Source: Rouxiella silvae
Lineage (GTDB): Bacteria; Pseudomonadota; Gammaproteobacteria; Enterobacterales; Enterobacteriaceae
DNA length: 64,000 nt
NCBI RefSeq assembly: GCF_002093625.1
Contig: NZ_MRWD01000013.1
Location: 31,144-95,143, forward strand
Reading direction: 5' to 3'
This document shows, one piece after another, positions 9,654-19,950 of the stretch. How positions within the stretch are numbered: position 1 is the first letter of the stretch; every line of letters begins with the position of its first letter. Under the pieces are notes generated by a model that worked only from the letters and a program-made list of their open reading frames with translations, ran no database searches and was not told where the DNA came from. The position numbers and the translations under genes were made by a program.

Positions 9654-10175
9654 ATGGCAGAGAAACGCAATATCTTTCTGGTTGGGCCTATGGGTGCCGG
9701 CAAAAGCACTATTGGTCGACAGTTAGCTCAACAACTCAATATGGAGTTTTTTGACTCCGATCACGAAATTGAGCGACGTACCGGAGCTGATGTGGGCTGG
9801 GTATTTGATTTGGAAGGTGAGGAAGGATTCCGCGACCGCGAAGAGAAAGTGATCAACGAGCTCACCGAAAAACAAGGCATCGTTCTGGCAACTGGTGGCG
9901 GATCCGTGAAATCACGTGAAACGCGTAACCGCTTGTCAGCCCGCGGCGTCGTCGTATATTTAGAAACTACAATTGAAAAACAGCTGGCACGTACTCAACG
10001 TGACAAGAAACGTCCTTTGTTGCAGGTGAGTTCTCCGCCACGTGAAGTGCTTGAAGCACTTGCGGCAGAGCGCAACCCGCTGTACGAAGAGATAGCGGAC
10101 GTAACAATCCGTACTGACGACCAAAGCGCCAAAGTTGTTGCTAATCAAATCATTAACATGATTGAAAGCAATTAA
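9654..10175 (+). CDS. aroK: Shikimate kinase I
   Basis: Phosphorylates shikimate with ATP, fifth step of the chorismate pathway; cytoplasmic. ATG 9654 gives 173 residues, exactly the E. coli AroK length; an in-frame start at 9600 is rejected because it adds residues not found in the family. Seen: Walker [10 protein letters not shown] at the N-terminus, the shikimate-binding DSDHEIE with FRDREE, the GGG motif in ATGGGSV, and the lid region with [10 protein letters not shown]. First gene of the aroK-aroB-damX-dam-rpe-gph-trpS cluster. Confidence 0.97.
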   Translation: MAEKRNIFLVGPMGAGKSTIGRQLAQQLNMEFFDSDHEIERRTGADVGWVFDLEGEEGFRDREEKVINELTEKQGIVLATGGGSVKSRETRNRLSARGVVVYLETTIEKQLARTQRDKKRPLLQVSSPPREVLEALAAERNPLYEEIADVTIRTDDQSAKVVANQIINMIESN

Positions 10176-10231
10176 TTCTGGTATTCCACCACAGCCTGAG
10201 GGTGTAAGTTAAGAAGGTCATTGAGCACGAC

Positions 10232-11320
10232 ATGGAGAGGATTACTGTAACGTTAGGGGAACGTAGTTATCCCATTACGATTGCCGCCGGATTGTTTAAC
10301 GATCCGGCTTCTTTTATGCCTGTAAAGGCGGGTGATCAAGTCATGCTGGTTACAAACCAGACATTGGCACCTCTCTATCTGAACAAAGTTCGTTCAGTGC
10401 TGGAGCAGGCAGGCGTTCGTGTTGATCAGGTGATTCTGCCTGATGGCGAACAGTACAAATCCCTGTCTGTTCTTAATGAAGTTTTTTCGGCGCTGCTGGA
10501 AAAACCTCATGGTCGTGATACCACACTCATCGCGCTTGGCGGCGGTGTTGTGGGTGATTTGACCGGCTTTGCTGCGGCCAGCTATCAACGTGGTGTGCGC
10601 TTTATACAAGTGCCTACTACGCTGCTTTCTCAGGTTGATTCTTCCGTTGGGGGCAAAACTGCCGTCAACCATCCGCTAGGCAAGAACATGATTGGGGCAT
10701 TTTATCAACCTGCCTCGGTCGTGGTCGATGTCGACTGCCTGCGTACTCTGCCAGCGCGTGAACTTTCATCTGGTCTGGCAGAGGTTATCAAATACGGCAT
10801 TATTCTAGATGCCGATTTCTTCGTTTGGCTCGAGAACAACATTGATGCACTGTTAGCGCTGGATATCACCGCGCTTTCTTACTGCATTCGTCGTTGCTGC
10901 GAGCTAAAAGCCGAGGTTGTGGCCGCCGATGAGCATGAACACGGCATGCGTGCCTTGCTCAATTTGGGCCACACCTACGGTCATGCTATTGAAGCTGCAA
11001 TGGGCTATGGCAACTGGCTGCACGGTGAAGCCATTGCGGCCGGCATGGTTATGGCCTGTTATACCGCGCATCGTCTTGGTCAGTTCAGCCTGCAGGACAT
11101 CGAGCGCGTCAAGTCTTTGCTGGTGCGGGCAGGCTTGCCTGTTAGCGGCCCGCAGGAGATGACTGCCGAGTCTTATCTGCCGCACATGATGCGCGATAAA
11201 AAAGTATTGGCCGGTGAGTTGCGCCTGGTTCTGCCAACGGCAGTGGGGCAATCTGAAGTGCGCAAAGGCGTACCTCATGACATGGTGTTGGCCTCGATTG
11301 AAGATTGCCGGGTGCCTTGA
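10232..11320 (+). CDS. aroB: 3-dehydroquinate synthase
   Basis: Converts DAHP to 3-dehydroquinate, second step of the shikimate pathway, NAD- and metal-dependent. 362 residues as in E. coli. Seen: NAD-binding DGEQYKS and [13 protein letters not shown], the [20 protein letters not shown] region, and metal ligands E (LAEVIKYG), H ([11 protein letters not shown]) and H (WLHGEAIA). Starts 56 bases after aroK and is followed by damX after 26 bases, so it is cotranscribed. Confidence 0.97.
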   Translation: MERITVTLGERSYPITIAAGLFNDPASFMPVKAGDQVMLVTNQTLAPLYLNKVRSVLEQAGVRVDQVILPDGEQYKSLSVLNEVFSALLEKPHGRDTTLIALGGGVVGDLTGFAAASYQRGVRFIQVPTTLLSQVDSSVGGKTAVNHPLGKNMIGAFYQPASVVVDVDCLRTLPARELSSGLAEVIKYGIILDADFFVWLENNIDALLALDITALSYCIRRCCELKAEVVAADEHEHGMRALLNLGHTYGHAIEAAMGYGNWLHGEAIAAGMVMACYTAHRLGQFSLQDIERVKSLLVRAGLPVSGPQEMTAESYLPHMMRDKKVLAGELRLVLPTAVGQSEVRKGVPHDMVLASIEDCRVP

Positions 11321-11346
11321 AATTCAGACGGGTTGGAGGATTTTAG

Positions 11347-12423
11347 ATGGACGATTTAACACCGGAAGACGATCTTAAGCCAGATACCAGCGACCGCCGC
11401 CCACAGCGCTCGCGTAAACCGTCTTCGCCTGCACCAAAGCTTGCGGTATCCCGTCAGTATTTAATGATTGGTATTGGCATTATTGTGCTGCTGCTGTTGA
11501 TTCTGGGGATCGGCTCTGCGCTGAAATCTCCGGCACAAAATAACGCTGCTGCACCTTCTAACGGACCGAAAGATATTAATCTTTCTGGTTCGAGCAGTGA
11601 TGCGTCAACTGCGGGCGGTACGACCGCCGCGCCGGTCCAGGCTTCTAATGCTCAGGCCTCTGCGTCTGGCGGCCAGACTGATGCCAATGCATCATCGCAG
11701 CCGAAAAGCATCGGTCTTCCTCCTATTTCTTCTACCCCGACGCAGGCTCAGCCTCAGGCCGATAATGGTCAGAAAGAGCGCGTAGACCTGCCAGGTGATA
11801 TTAACGATGCGCTTTCTCAGCAGCAGGGGCAGGTTAACGCCGCCGCTCAGGACGGCATCAATGCGGGTAATCAGTCTCTAACCTCGTTACCGACGGCACC
11901 GGCTACTATCAACAGCAGCCTTAAAGGCCGCGCACAGGCTACCGTGACGCCGCGTCCTGCACACCGCGCGACGGAAAAAACCACCGCCGTTGAACACCGC
12001 AGCGAACGTCGTATCGAACATGCTACGCCAGCCAAAAAACCGGTAACCAAGGCCGCAGAGCCTGTGCGTAAGCCTGAAGTAAAAAGAGAAGCAGAGCATC
12101 ATGCTGCTGCTCCCGCAAGAACGAGCGTCGAGTCGGGTAGCGCTACCGCGCTTAAGTCTGCACCAGGTAGTCATTTTACCCTGCAGCTTAGCGGTGCGTC
12201 GCAGGCCAACTCTTTGAATACTTTTGCTCGTCAGCAGGGTCTTAAAAACTACACCGTCTATCAGACCGCACGCGATGGCAAACCCTGGTTTGTATTAGTC
12301 AGCGGTAACTATGCGTCTTCTGCCGAAGCAAAACGCGCGATAGCCAGTTTACCTGCCGACGTTCAAGCGAAAAAACCGTGGGTTAAACCTGTACATCAAG
12401 TACAGCAAGACCTTAAAAAATGA
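11347..12423 (+). CDS. damX: DamX, SPOR-domain cell division protein
   Basis: Septum-associated inner-membrane protein that binds denuded glycan strands through its SPOR domain. 358 residues: cytoplasmic acidic N-terminus (MDDLTPEDDLKPD), one membrane segment near residues 37 to 58, a long low-complexity Ala/Ser/Gln/Pro linker, and a C-terminal SPOR domain from about residue 275 (HFTLQLSGASQANSLNTFA ... WFVLVSGNYASSAEAKRAIA). A good GGAGG precedes ATG 11347. The linker is poorly conserved in this family, so its sequence says little. Confidence 0.93.
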   Translation: MDDLTPEDDLKPDTSDRRPQRSRKPSSPAPKLAVSRQYLMIGIGIIVLLLLILGIGSALKSPAQNNAAAPSNGPKDINLSGSSSDASTAGGTTAAPVQASNAQASASGGQTDANASSQPKSIGLPPISSTPTQAQPQADNGQKERVDLPGDINDALSQQQGQVNAAAQDGINAGNQSLTSLPTAPATINSSLKGRAQATVTPRPAHRATEKTTAVEHRSERRIEHATPAKKPVTKAAEPVRKPEVKREAEHHAAAPARTSVESGSATALKSAPGSHFTLQLSGASQANSLNTFARQQGLKNYTVYQTARDGKPWFVLVSGNYASSAEAKRAIASLPADVQAKKPWVKPVHQVQQDLKK

Positions 12424-12502
12424 ATCTGATCTGTACGCGATGTGCTGTCTAAAACAGGGTACAATCCGCGGCTGTGAATTGTATAAGTAGCTAACTGACG
12501 GC

Positions 12503-13315
12503 ATGAAGAAGAACCGCGCTTTTTTAAAATGGGCTGGTGGTAAATATCCGCTGGTTGATGACATCAAACGTTATCTGCCAGCGGGAGATTGCTTGATTGA
12601 GCCTTTTGTTGGTGCGGGATCTGTGTTTCTTAACACTGATTATGAAGCCTATATTCTGGCCGACATTAACAACGATTTGATTGCGTTGTACAACATCGTA
12701 AAATTGCGTCATGTAGAGTTCATTCGTGACGCAAGAGAGCTTTTTACTCCAGAGTTTAATCAGTCCGAACGGTACTATCAGCTCAGGGCAGAGTTCAATG
12801 CCAGCACTGACAGTTACCGTCGTTCGCTGCTTTTTTTATACCTTAATCGCCATTGTTACAATGGACTTTGTCGCTACAACCTCAGTGGATCGTTTAATGT
12901 GCCTTTTGGGCGCTATAAAAAACCTTATTTTCCTGAGGACGAATTGCATTGGTTCTCTGAAAAAGCACAGAATGCACAGTTTGTGTGTGAACATTACCAG
13001 CAAACTCTGTTGAAAGCTGAAAAGGGTTCTGTGGTGTATTGCGACCCGCCGTATGTGCCGCTTTCGGCTACGGCGAACTTTACCGCTTACCACACCAACA
13101 GCTTTAGCATGACTGACCAGAAAAACCTCGCCCGAATGGCCGAGCAACTTTCCTTGGAGCAGCGTGTGCCGGTATTAATATCGAACCACGATACTGAATT
13201 GACCCGTGACTGGTATGCCTCTGCGGTGCTGCACGTCGTGACCGCAAGACGCACAATCAGCAGTAATATATTGCAGCGCAGCAAGGTAACCGAGCTTTTG
13301 GCTTTGTATAGCTAA
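12503..13315 (+). CDS. dam: DNA adenine methyltransferase (GATC)
   Basis: Methylates adenine in GATC, directing mismatch repair strand choice and replication timing. 270 residues. Seen in order: FLKWAGGKYPL (SAM binding), LIEPFVGAGSVF, the target recognition middle with the YRFNLSG-like NGLCRYNLSG, and catalytic VYCDPPY near residue 180. Domain order is that of alpha-class amino methyltransferases. Lies 79 bases after damX and 26 bases before rpe. Confidence 0.97.
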   Translation: MKKNRAFLKWAGGKYPLVDDIKRYLPAGDCLIEPFVGAGSVFLNTDYEAYILADINNDLIALYNIVKLRHVEFIRDARELFTPEFNQSERYYQLRAEFNASTDSYRRSLLFLYLNRHCYNGLCRYNLSGSFNVPFGRYKKPYFPEDELHWFSEKAQNAQFVCEHYQQTLLKAEKGSVVYCDPPYVPLSATANFTAYHTNSFSMTDQKNLARMAEQLSLEQRVPVLISNHDTELTRDWYASAVLHVVTARRTISSNILQRSKVTELLALYS

Positions 13316-13341
13316 CTAAACGTAAAGCGTAGGAGATGCGG

Positions 13342-14031
13342 ATGAAAAATTTTTTGATTGCTCCATCCATTCTTGCGGCTGACTTTGCCCGCTTGGGTGA
13401 AGACACCGTCAAGGCATTGGAAGCAGGCGGCGACGTGGTGCATTTCGATGTTATGGATAATCACTATGTACCGAATCTGACTATCGGTCCAAACGTCTGC
13501 CAGTCTTTGCATAAGTATCTGCAAGAAAAAGGGATTAATAAACCGATTGACGTTCACCTGATGGTGATGCCGGTTGACAGTCTGATCCCACAGTTTGCCG
13601 AAGCCGGTGCGACCTACATTACTTTCCATCCTGAAGCCACGCTGCATGTTGACCGTACTTTGCAACTCATCAAATCGCACGGCTGCAAGGCAGGGCTGGT
13701 GTTTACGCCAACCACCCCGCTGAGCTATCTCGATTATGTGATGGACAAGCTCGACGTGATTCTGCTGATGTCGATTAACCCGGGCTTTGGCGGACAAACC
13801 TTTATTCCCGCCACGCTCGATAAACTGCGTCAGGTACGCCAGCGCATTGACGAAAGCGGCTACGACATTCGCCTCGAAATCGACGGCGGTGTAAAAATCG
13901 ACAATATCGGTGAAATTGCCGCCGCCGGTGCCGACATGTTTGTTGCTGGTTCGGCTATCTTTAGCCAGCCTGACTACCGCGCGGTGATCGACAGCATGCG
14001 CAGTGAGCTCGCTAAGGTTTCCCATGAGTGA
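13342..14031 (+). CDS. rpe: Ribulose-phosphate 3-epimerase
   Basis: Interconverts ribulose 5-phosphate and xylulose 5-phosphate in the pentose phosphate pathway. ATG 13342 gives 229 residues and lies six bases after AGGAG (13331-13335); an ATG at 13336 directly abuts that Shine-Dalgarno and is unlikely. Seen: [15 protein letters not shown], metal ligands in [26 protein letters not shown] and EIDGGV (beta/alpha barrel). The 3' end overlaps gph by eight bases. Confidence 0.96.
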   Translation: MKNFLIAPSILAADFARLGEDTVKALEAGGDVVHFDVMDNHYVPNLTIGPNVCQSLHKYLQEKGINKPIDVHLMVMPVDSLIPQFAEAGATYITFHPEATLHVDRTLQLIKSHGCKAGLVFTPTTPLSYLDYVMDKLDVILLMSINPGFGGQTFIPATLDKLRQVRQRIDESGYDIRLEIDGGVKIDNIGEIAAAGADMFVAGSAIFSQPDYRAVIDSMRSELAKVSHE

Positions 14032-14722
14032 GACACTTTCTCCGCTGGGCGTGGCTTTTGACCTCGACGGTACGCTGGTAGACAGCGCGCCGGGCCTGGC
14101 CGAGGCGGTAGACCGCGCACTGGAAGACGTTGGACTGCCGAAAGCGGGCGTAGAGCGAGTGAGTACTTGGATTGGTAACGGTGCCGACGTCATGGTCGAG
14201 CGCGCTGTGCGCTGGGCCGAAGGTGATCTCAGTCCCGCATTCTGCCTGAGCGTACGAGACAAATTTGACCATTACTATGCCGAGACGGCCGCCGCTGGCA
14301 GCACACTCTATCCGCAGGTTAAAGAAACGCTGCACGCGCTCGCCGCAGCAGGTATTCCGCTGGGTCTGATAACCAACAAGCCAACGCCTTTTGTTGCGCC
14401 GCTGCTGGTGTCGTTGGGTCTTGACGGTCTATTTTCCCAGGTGCTAGGCGGTGACGACGTGGTGCAGAAAAAACCCCATCCCGCTCCGCTGTACCTGATG
14501 TTGGCCAATTTGGGCCTGCGTGCCAGTGAGCTGGTGTTTGTGGGCGATTCACGCAATGACATTCAAGCGGCGCAGGCTGCGGGTTGTCAGTGTGTCGGCA
14601 TGACCTACGGTTATAATTACGGTGAAGCCATCGGGTTGAGTAAACCCGACCGAGTTCTTGAACGCTTTGCCGACCTTCTGCCCACCTTCGGGCTACCCTC
14701 TTTAAAGGATCAGGAAGCTTAA
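14024..14722 (+). CDS. gph: Phosphoglycolate phosphatase
   Basis: HAD-family phosphatase removing 2-phosphoglycolate, for example from repair of 3'-phosphoglycolate DNA ends. ATG 14024 overlaps the rpe stop and gives 232 residues. HAD motifs: [13 protein letters not shown] (I), ITNKP (II), [10 protein letters not shown] (III) and [11 protein letters not shown] (IV). Translationally coupled to rpe and followed after three bases by trpS. Confidence 0.95.
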   Translation: MSETLSPLGVAFDLDGTLVDSAPGLAEAVDRALEDVGLPKAGVERVSTWIGNGADVMVERAVRWAEGDLSPAFCLSVRDKFDHYYAETAAAGSTLYPQVKETLHALAAAGIPLGLITNKPTPFVAPLLVSLGLDGLFSQVLGGDDVVQKKPHPAPLYLMLANLGLRASELVFVGDSRNDIQAAQAAGCQCVGMTYGYNYGEAIGLSKPDRVLERFADLLPTFGLPSLKDQEA

Positions 14723-14725
14723 AAA

Positions 14726-15730
14726 ATGAGTAAACCCATCGTCTTTAGTGGCGCACAACCTTCTGGTGAATTGAGCATTGGTAACTACATGGGTGCTCTG
14801 CGTCAATGGGTTAAAATGCAAGATGACTTTGACTGCATTTACTGCATCGTTGACCTGCACGCAATTACTGCACGTCAAGATCCTACTCAATTACGCAAAG
14901 CCACGCTCGATACCTTGGCGCTGTATCTCGCCTGCGGTATTGATCCCAATAAGAGCACTATTTTTGTTCAGTCGCACGTGGCTGAGCACTCCCAGCTGGG
15001 TTGGGCGCTGAACTGCTACACCTATTTCGGTGAGCTCAGCCGCATGACGCAGTTTAAAGACAAGTCAGCGCGCTACGCTGAAAACATCAACGCCGGTCTG
15101 TTTGACTATCCGGTGCTGATGGCGGCCGACATTCTGCTCTATCAGACCAATCAGGTGCCGGTGGGTGAAGACCAGAAGCAGCATCTGGAGCTGAGTCGCG
15201 ATATCGCGGGTCGTTTTAACGCGCTTTACGGCGACACCTTTGCTGTTCCCGAGCCGTTTATTCCGAAGTCTGGTGCCCGCGTGATGTCATTGCAGGACCC
15301 GACCAAGAAGATGTCCAAGTCAGACGACAACCGCAACAACGTGATTGGCCTGCTTGAAGACACCAAGTCTGTGACCAAAAAAATCAAACGCGCCATGACG
15401 GACTCGGAAGAGCCGCCGGTCATTCGTTACGATCAGGCTGCCAAGCCGGGTGTTTCCAATTTGCTGGACATTCTCTCTGGAGTGAACGGCAAGAGCATTG
15501 CCGAGCTGGAAGCGGAGTTTGAAGGTCAGATGTATGGTCACTTGAAAGGTGCTGTGGCAGACGCTGTTTCCGAGATGCTGACCGGTCTGCAGGAGCGTTT
15601 CCACCAGTACCGCGCCGATGAAGCCTTCTTGCAGCAGGTAATGCGTGAAGGGGCTGAAAAGGCGCGTTCGCGTGCTCAGGTAACGTTGAAGAAGGTGTAT
15701 GAAGCCATCGGTTTCGTCCCTGCACCGTAA
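14726..15730 (+). CDS. trpS: Tryptophanyl-tRNA synthetase
   Basis: Class I aminoacyl-tRNA synthetase charging tRNA-Trp. 334 residues as in E. coli. Signature motifs: the HIGH-equivalent [12 protein letters not shown] near the N-terminus and [11 protein letters not shown] near residue 195, with [13 protein letters not shown] between. Last gene of the aroK-dam operon, three bases after gph, followed by a terminator at 15873. Confidence 0.97.
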   Translation: MSKPIVFSGAQPSGELSIGNYMGALRQWVKMQDDFDCIYCIVDLHAITARQDPTQLRKATLDTLALYLACGIDPNKSTIFVQSHVAEHSQLGWALNCYTYFGELSRMTQFKDKSARYAENINAGLFDYPVLMAADILLYQTNQVPVGEDQKQHLELSRDIAGRFNALYGDTFAVPEPFIPKSGARVMSLQDPTKKMSKSDDNRNNVIGLLEDTKSVTKKIKRAMTDSEEPPVIRYDQAAKPGVSNLLDILSGVNGKSIAELEAEFEGQMYGHLKGAVADAVSEMLTGLQERFHQYRADEAFLQQVMREGAEKARSRAQVTLKKVYEAIGFVPAP

Positions 15731-15872
15731 ATCCTTCGTTATTGGATACGCGGCTGCGTTGGCTGTGCTTGGTTACTCGAATCACTGACCTGTGTCAGCT
15801 CATCGGATGTCCAAGCTTGCCGCCTTGCTGCAAAGTCCATCACTTCGGATTTCATTGTGGAATTGCTACATT

Positions 15873-15903
15873 AAACCACGTCTTTAGGGCGTGGTTTTTT
15901 TAT
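15873..15903. terminator. Terminator after trpS, overlapping the 3' end of the MFS gene
   Basis: AAACCACG (15873-15880) pairs with CGTGGTTT (15890-15897) around TCTTTAGGG, followed by a T-run on the plus strand and preceded by A residues that give a shorter T-run on the minus strand. The last codons of the opposing MFS gene lie inside it. Confidence 0.8.
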
Positions 15904-17260
15904 GGCTGGAGCAGGGTAATAATATCGCGGTCCACAAGACGCCTGCCAGCATCGACAGGGCGATGGCGGCGCAGAGGGCAAGGTGCAGGCCGGTGGTAAA
16001 GGATTGAATCGACATCATTAAGCTACCAAAAATGGCGACCCCCAGCGCTGACCCTGTTTGCCGGCTGGCGTTGAGCACGCCTGCTGCAATGCCTGCCCTG
16101 TCTTTTTCGATACTGCCCATCAGTGAGGCCGTAGCGACCGGCGTTATCACTCCTGCTGCCAGTCCCAATGCCGGAAAACACAGCGCAATACGCCAGTAAG
16201 GTGCGTTTTCCCCCATGAACAGCAGTCCTGCAAAGCCGGCGGCATATAAACCGCAGCATCCGGCAATCAGCCAAAGCGGGCCGATGAGTCGGTTAATTTT
16301 CCCTGCGCTAAAACTGCCTAATGTCACCAGCAGGGTGAGAGGGAGAAAGGCGAGTCCGGTATCCAGCGGTGTCCATCCACGAACCTGCTGAAAATAAAGA
16401 CTCAACAGGAAAAAGAGCCCATAGAAAACCAACCCCGAAATGAGCGATACCAGCGACGAGGCGGAAAACTCGGCTAGGCGAAACAAGCTCATCGGCAGCA
16501 TCGGCTGTTTGCAGCGACGCTCGACCCTGACGAAAAGTCCGCAGGCGACTAACGCCACGGCCATACCCAGCTGTATGAGACTGTCGTGCCAGCCGCGTGG
16601 TGCCACTTCAATCAGGACGGCAATCGACGTCGCCAGCGAGATAATCGCGAGCAGCTGCCCGCTCAAATCTATCGGTTTTCGGTGAGTGGGGGAAGCGGGT
16701 GCGGGGATGCGCACCGCCAGCAGTGCGCCAAGCAAAGCAATCGGCACATTGAGCAGAAAAACACTGCGCCAGCCAAAAAAGTGGATCAACACGCCACCCA
16801 ACAGTGGACCCGCCGCCATGGCAATACCCCCACAACCCGCCCAGACCCCGATGGCTTTGGCTCGGGCATGCGTGTTAGAAAACGCATTGTTAATCAACGC
16901 CAACGAGGAAGGCACCAGCAGTGACGCGCCCACACCCTGCAATATTCTGCCGAAAATAAGAGCGGGAAGGGTGGAGGACAGTCCGCATCCTGCCGAGGCG
17001 AGGGCAAAAAGCACTAAGCCGATGAGGTAGATATTTTTTGCGCCAAATTTATCGCCCAGCGACCCGCCACCGAGCAGCAGGCTGGCAAAGGTTAAGGTAT
17101 AGGCGTTCACTACCCACTGTAGACCCGACACCGTGGTTTGCAGAGTAGAGGCTAAAGGGGCGAGGGCAACGTTAACGATTGAGGTGTCGAGTATCACGAT
17201 AACGTAACTGAGGCAGGTGGCGGCAACTAACCCTTTTTGGGCGGTGATGGCATTGTCCAT
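15884..17260 (-). CDS. DHA2-type MFS drug/efflux transporter
   Basis: Proton-driven exporter of the EmrB/QacA-like branch of the major facilitator superfamily; substrate not predictable. 458 residues, strongly hydrophobic. Seen: motif C-like LDTSIVNVALAPLA in the first helix pair, motif A-like GGSLGDKFGAKN after it, GRILQGVGASLLVPSSLALI, and GPLLGGVL in the middle. I estimate 13 to 14 helices. Divergent from an ArsR-like regulator with a 120 base gap, so control by that regulator is likely. Not part of the E. coli backbone at this place. Confidence 0.85.
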   Translation of the reverse strand: MDNAITAQKGLVAATCLSYVIVILDTSIVNVALAPLASTLQTTVSGLQWVVNAYTLTFASLLLGGGSLGDKFGAKNIYLIGLVLFALASAGCGLSSTLPALIFGRILQGVGASLLVPSSLALINNAFSNTHARAKAIGVWAGCGGIAMAAGPLLGGVLIHFFGWRSVFLLNVPIALLGALLAVRIPAPASPTHRKPIDLSGQLLAIISLATSIAVLIEVAPRGWHDSLIQLGMAVALVACGLFVRVERRCKQPMLPMSLFRLAEFSASSLVSLISGLVFYGLFFLLSLYFQQVRGWTPLDTGLAFLPLTLLVTLGSFSAGKINRLIGPLWLIAGCCGLYAAGFAGLLFMGENAPYWRIALCFPALGLAAGVITPVATASLMGSIEKDRAGIAAGVLNASRQTGSALGVAIFGSLMMSIQSFTTGLHLALCAAIALSMLAGVLWTAILLPCSSHKKTTP

Positions 17261-17324
17261 TGGCGAAGGTTGAGGTCCATAGTGTGAGATGGATTGACTA
17301 TAGCCCGCCGCCGCCGAATAATGG

Positions 17325-17340
17325 TTCGAGGCGTGTCGAA
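17325..17340. promoter_or_regulatory. Candidate operator between the MFS gene and its divergent regulator
   Basis: Perfect inverted repeat TTCGA-N6-TCGAA in the 120 base divergent spacer. Size and placement fit a dimeric winged-helix repressor site. Assignment to the adjacent regulator is inference. Confidence 0.45.
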
Positions 17341-17380
17341 GTGTTGTATTTCCTATTATCGTAACTTATCCCACTGAAAG

Positions 17381-18106
17381 ATGGACACAATGAACCAATT
17401 CCGCATCTCCGTTGTTGCTCATCTGATTGCTGAGCCGGTTCGTTCAGTGATGTTGATAGCCCTGTCCGGCGGTGAGTCTCTTTCCTCCAGCGCATTGGCC
17501 GACGCGGCAGGCATTACGGCGCAAACGGCGAGTTTTCACCTTGGCAAACTGCGCGAGGGCGGCTTAGTGACCGTTGAGGCAGTGGGTCGCCATCGCTATT
17601 ACCAGCTTGCCGGACCGCATGTTTCACATCTTCTTGAAAGTTTGGCGTCGGTCGGTCCGGTTGGATCACAATGGCTGACTACGCCCAATCGCTCCGCCAA
17701 AGATCTGCGGTTTGCCCGCTGTTGTTACGATCATCTGGCGGGTCAGATTGGCGTTGCTATGACTCAGGGAATGCTAAATCGTGGACTGCTTGCACAAGCG
17801 GATGGGAGCTATATCCTGACTGATGTGGGTTATGAGTGGCTAGAGCAACGAGGCATTGAAATCAGCCCTGCGACCGCAGATCAGGCCGATATCCTGCGCG
17901 AATGTCTCGACTGGACTGAACGGCAGTATCATCTTGCCGGTTCTCTGGGAGCGCGCCTACTGACGGCGTTTTTAGCCTGGAAATGGCTGGTTCGTCTACC
18001 CGACACGCGATCGTTGAAAGTGACGGCGACCGGTTGGGCCGCCTTTGAGGAGCATTTTGGCATTCGCTATCAGCAAGGCACGTTTTTATTTATGCCACTG
18101 CCCTGA
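17381..18106 (+). CDS. ArsR-like winged-helix regulator with C-terminal sensor domain
   Basis: 241 residues. The first about 95 form an ArsR/HTH_20-type winged helix: AEPVRSVMLIALSGGE, then LADAAGITAQTASFHLGKLR as recognition helix and VGRHRYYQL as wing. The remaining about 145 residues are not ordinary for ArsR proteins and include RFARCCYDHLAGQIGVAM, in which two cysteines, an aspartate and a histidine sit close together and could bind a metal or react with a thiol-reactive compound. It is divergent from the MFS exporter, so a drug- or metal-responsive repressor of that gene is the simplest reading. Two in-frame ATGs (17381, 17390) are possible starts. Confidence 0.75.
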   Translation: MDTMNQFRISVVAHLIAEPVRSVMLIALSGGESLSSSALADAAGITAQTASFHLGKLREGGLVTVEAVGRHRYYQLAGPHVSHLLESLASVGPVGSQWLTTPNRSAKDLRFARCCYDHLAGQIGVAMTQGMLNRGLLAQADGSYILTDVGYEWLEQRGIEISPATADQADILRECLDWTERQYHLAGSLGARLLTAFLAWKWLVRLPDTRSLKVTATGWAAFEEHFGIRYQQGTFLFMPLP

Positions 18107-18120
18107 GTCGTGATTTTTCA

Positions 18121-19839
18121 TTAGCTGTCATTGTTGAAGTTGTAAGTGAAGGTGGCATTAAAACGCCAGGCGCGGTTGTTGCTGTCGAGTGGCACATCGG
18201 CGATGGGGCGAGCGGCCTCAACGGAAATTGAATAGTGTTTATTATCTGCCAAGGTTATCCCTAGCGCATAAGACGCCAAGTTTTGTTTGCGTATCCCCGG
18301 CTGGTTAAAGCCAGTGTGCGCGGTGTCCATCACAACATAGGGCTGTAAGGTTTTGAGCCACACTCCTTGTTCAAGATCATGGATATAACGCATCTCGACC
18401 TGCCCGCCAAATCCGTAATCACCCGTCGCCTCGCCGTCCTGATAGCCTCGGCCATAGTGCATGGCACCGAAGCTGGCGCGCTCAGGTTCCGGCAGATTAT
18501 TGTCCGACCAGTCACCCTCCCACGACGTGCTCAGGCGCCATTTTTTGTCGAACAGGTAGGCGCTTTCACCGTTGAAGCGCCAGCGAGTAAAGGTCAAATC
18601 GGTGTTTGGCGTGGTGCGGCTCGCCCCAAGGCTGTCGATCCCTTGGCGGACATTGAACCGCGCATTCCAGTAAAACTGACTGTATTCACGGTAACCGTTC
18701 AGCGACAGCTCCACGGCCGGGTAGCGGACGTATTGATTGATACCCTCAAGAGGGATGTCCTGCCCGTTTGCCGCGGCTTTTAAGTCGTAGTTGTATTTTT
18801 TGTACAGATAGTCCGCGCCGCCGCTCAAGGTCCACTGCGTTTTACGCGTTAACTCCAAGGGGTAGCTCAGGGTAAAACCGCCGTTATATTGGGTCTGTTT
18901 AGCCTTATAATCGACGTTAATATTATTGGGTAAGGTTTGCAGCGTATTGAAGTCTTTATCATTTTGTTGAAAATAGCTGCCCTTCAGCTGCATCAATAAA
19001 CCGTCATCCCCCAAGTACTGTTGATAGTTCAGACCGGCGTATTTTTTCTCGGTTGACCCACTTAGGGGCAGCAAGGTAGCTACGCCCAGCTGCTCACCGT
19101 ATTGGCTTAGGCCACTCAGCGTGGCATTAATCACGCCGTCGGTTTCGCCTTTGCGCGAATCCACCGAGGTAATGACATTCCAGTTACGCGTCCTTTTGGC
19201 CTCAACATCCATCACGGTGGCGCCGTAAATATTGTCAGGATTCTTGGCACTGGCGGTCACTTTGGTGTCGGGCGTGCGCGCCATCAGCAGGCTATAGCGC
19301 TCAAAAGTGTCCCCGGTTAACGGCTTCTCTGTCATGATTTTTTGCGACAGTTTACTGAGCCAAATACCCACCTGCGTGTTATCACTGTGAACCTGAGTGC
19401 TCGACACGTAGCCTTCAACCAATCCCACCTTGAGAACGCCGTCCTGAAAGTTGTCTGAAGGCAGATAGGCATAAGACAGCACGTAGCCGTCGTGATGATA
19501 GCGCTGAGTCAGGCTGTCGGCGGCAGCCAGCAGTTCGCTCAGGGCCACTTTCTTACCGACGAATTTTAGAAAAGGCTGCGTTAACTCTCCTAAGGAATAG
19601 CGCGTGCCGCCAATAAACTGCAGATGTTTCACTTCCACCAAGGTGCTTGGCGTAAATGCAGGCGAGAGTTTGGGTGTAGAAAGGCTGATTTTTGGCGACG
19701 GTTTGGGCATGCTGGGTTCTGAAACGGGTGTGGCGAGTTTAGCCGGGTTGTTGGGGTCGATGAGAGTAGGGAACATTTCGGCCGAGGTGTAGCCGATAGC
19801 CGATCCCATTAAAACAACTATGCAGGTTTTTATTCTCAT
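18121..19839 (-). CDS. TpsB/ShlB-FhaC-HecB family outer-membrane transporter
   Basis: Two-partner-secretion type outer-membrane translocator, 572 residues from ATG 19839 (AAGGA six bases upstream; the upstream in-frame start at 19908 is rejected). Seen: signal peptide residues 1 to 20, a proline-rich linker about 26 to 65, a POTRA_2-like domain about 70 to 145 (VEVKHLQFIGG ... DGYVLSYAYLP ... LKVGLVEGYV), a second POTRA-like part, then a beta barrel of alternating strands. The family tip motif is present as GRGYQDGEATGDYG near residue 465, equivalent to the VRGY motif of FhaC. It lies 111 bases downstream of a Gly-rich lipoprotein gene on the same strand, which I infer is its cargo. No filamentous-haemagglutinin-like TpsA gene is in the window. 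Confidence 0.88.
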   Translation of the reverse strand: MRIKTCIVVLMGSAIGYTSAEMFPTLIDPNNPAKLATPVSEPSMPKPSPKISLSTPKLSPAFTPSTLVEVKHLQFIGGTRYSLGELTQPFLKFVGKKVALSELLAAADSLTQRYHHDGYVLSYAYLPSDNFQDGVLKVGLVEGYVSSTQVHSDNTQVGIWLSKLSQKIMTEKPLTGDTFERYSLLMARTPDTKVTASAKNPDNIYGATVMDVEAKRTRNWNVITSVDSRKGETDGVINATLSGLSQYGEQLGVATLLPLSGSTEKKYAGLNYQQYLGDDGLLMQLKGSYFQQNDKDFNTLQTLPNNINVDYKAKQTQYNGGFTLSYPLELTRKTQWTLSGGADYLYKKYNYDLKAAANGQDIPLEGINQYVRYPAVELSLNGYREYSQFYWNARFNVRQGIDSLGASRTTPNTDLTFTRWRFNGESAYLFDKKWRLSTSWEGDWSDNNLPEPERASFGAMHYGRGYQDGEATGDYGFGGQVEMRYIHDLEQGVWLKTLQPYVVMDTAHTGFNQPGIRKQNLASYALGITLADNKHYSISVEAARPIADVPLDSNNRAWRFNATFTYNFNNDS

Positions 19840-19950
19840 GGAAATTCCTTTATCGCATAGGTATAAGCTGCAACAACATGACAACGACAGGTTTATTAAC
19901 CAAGGCACGCGCTGCGCAGGGCAGATCGTGCCTATCCCGTTGATTAAGAT

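Noticed and set aside
13312..14262. 316-codon frame antisense to rpe and gph
   Set aside because: It covers two clearly real genes on the plus strand and shows no family motif.
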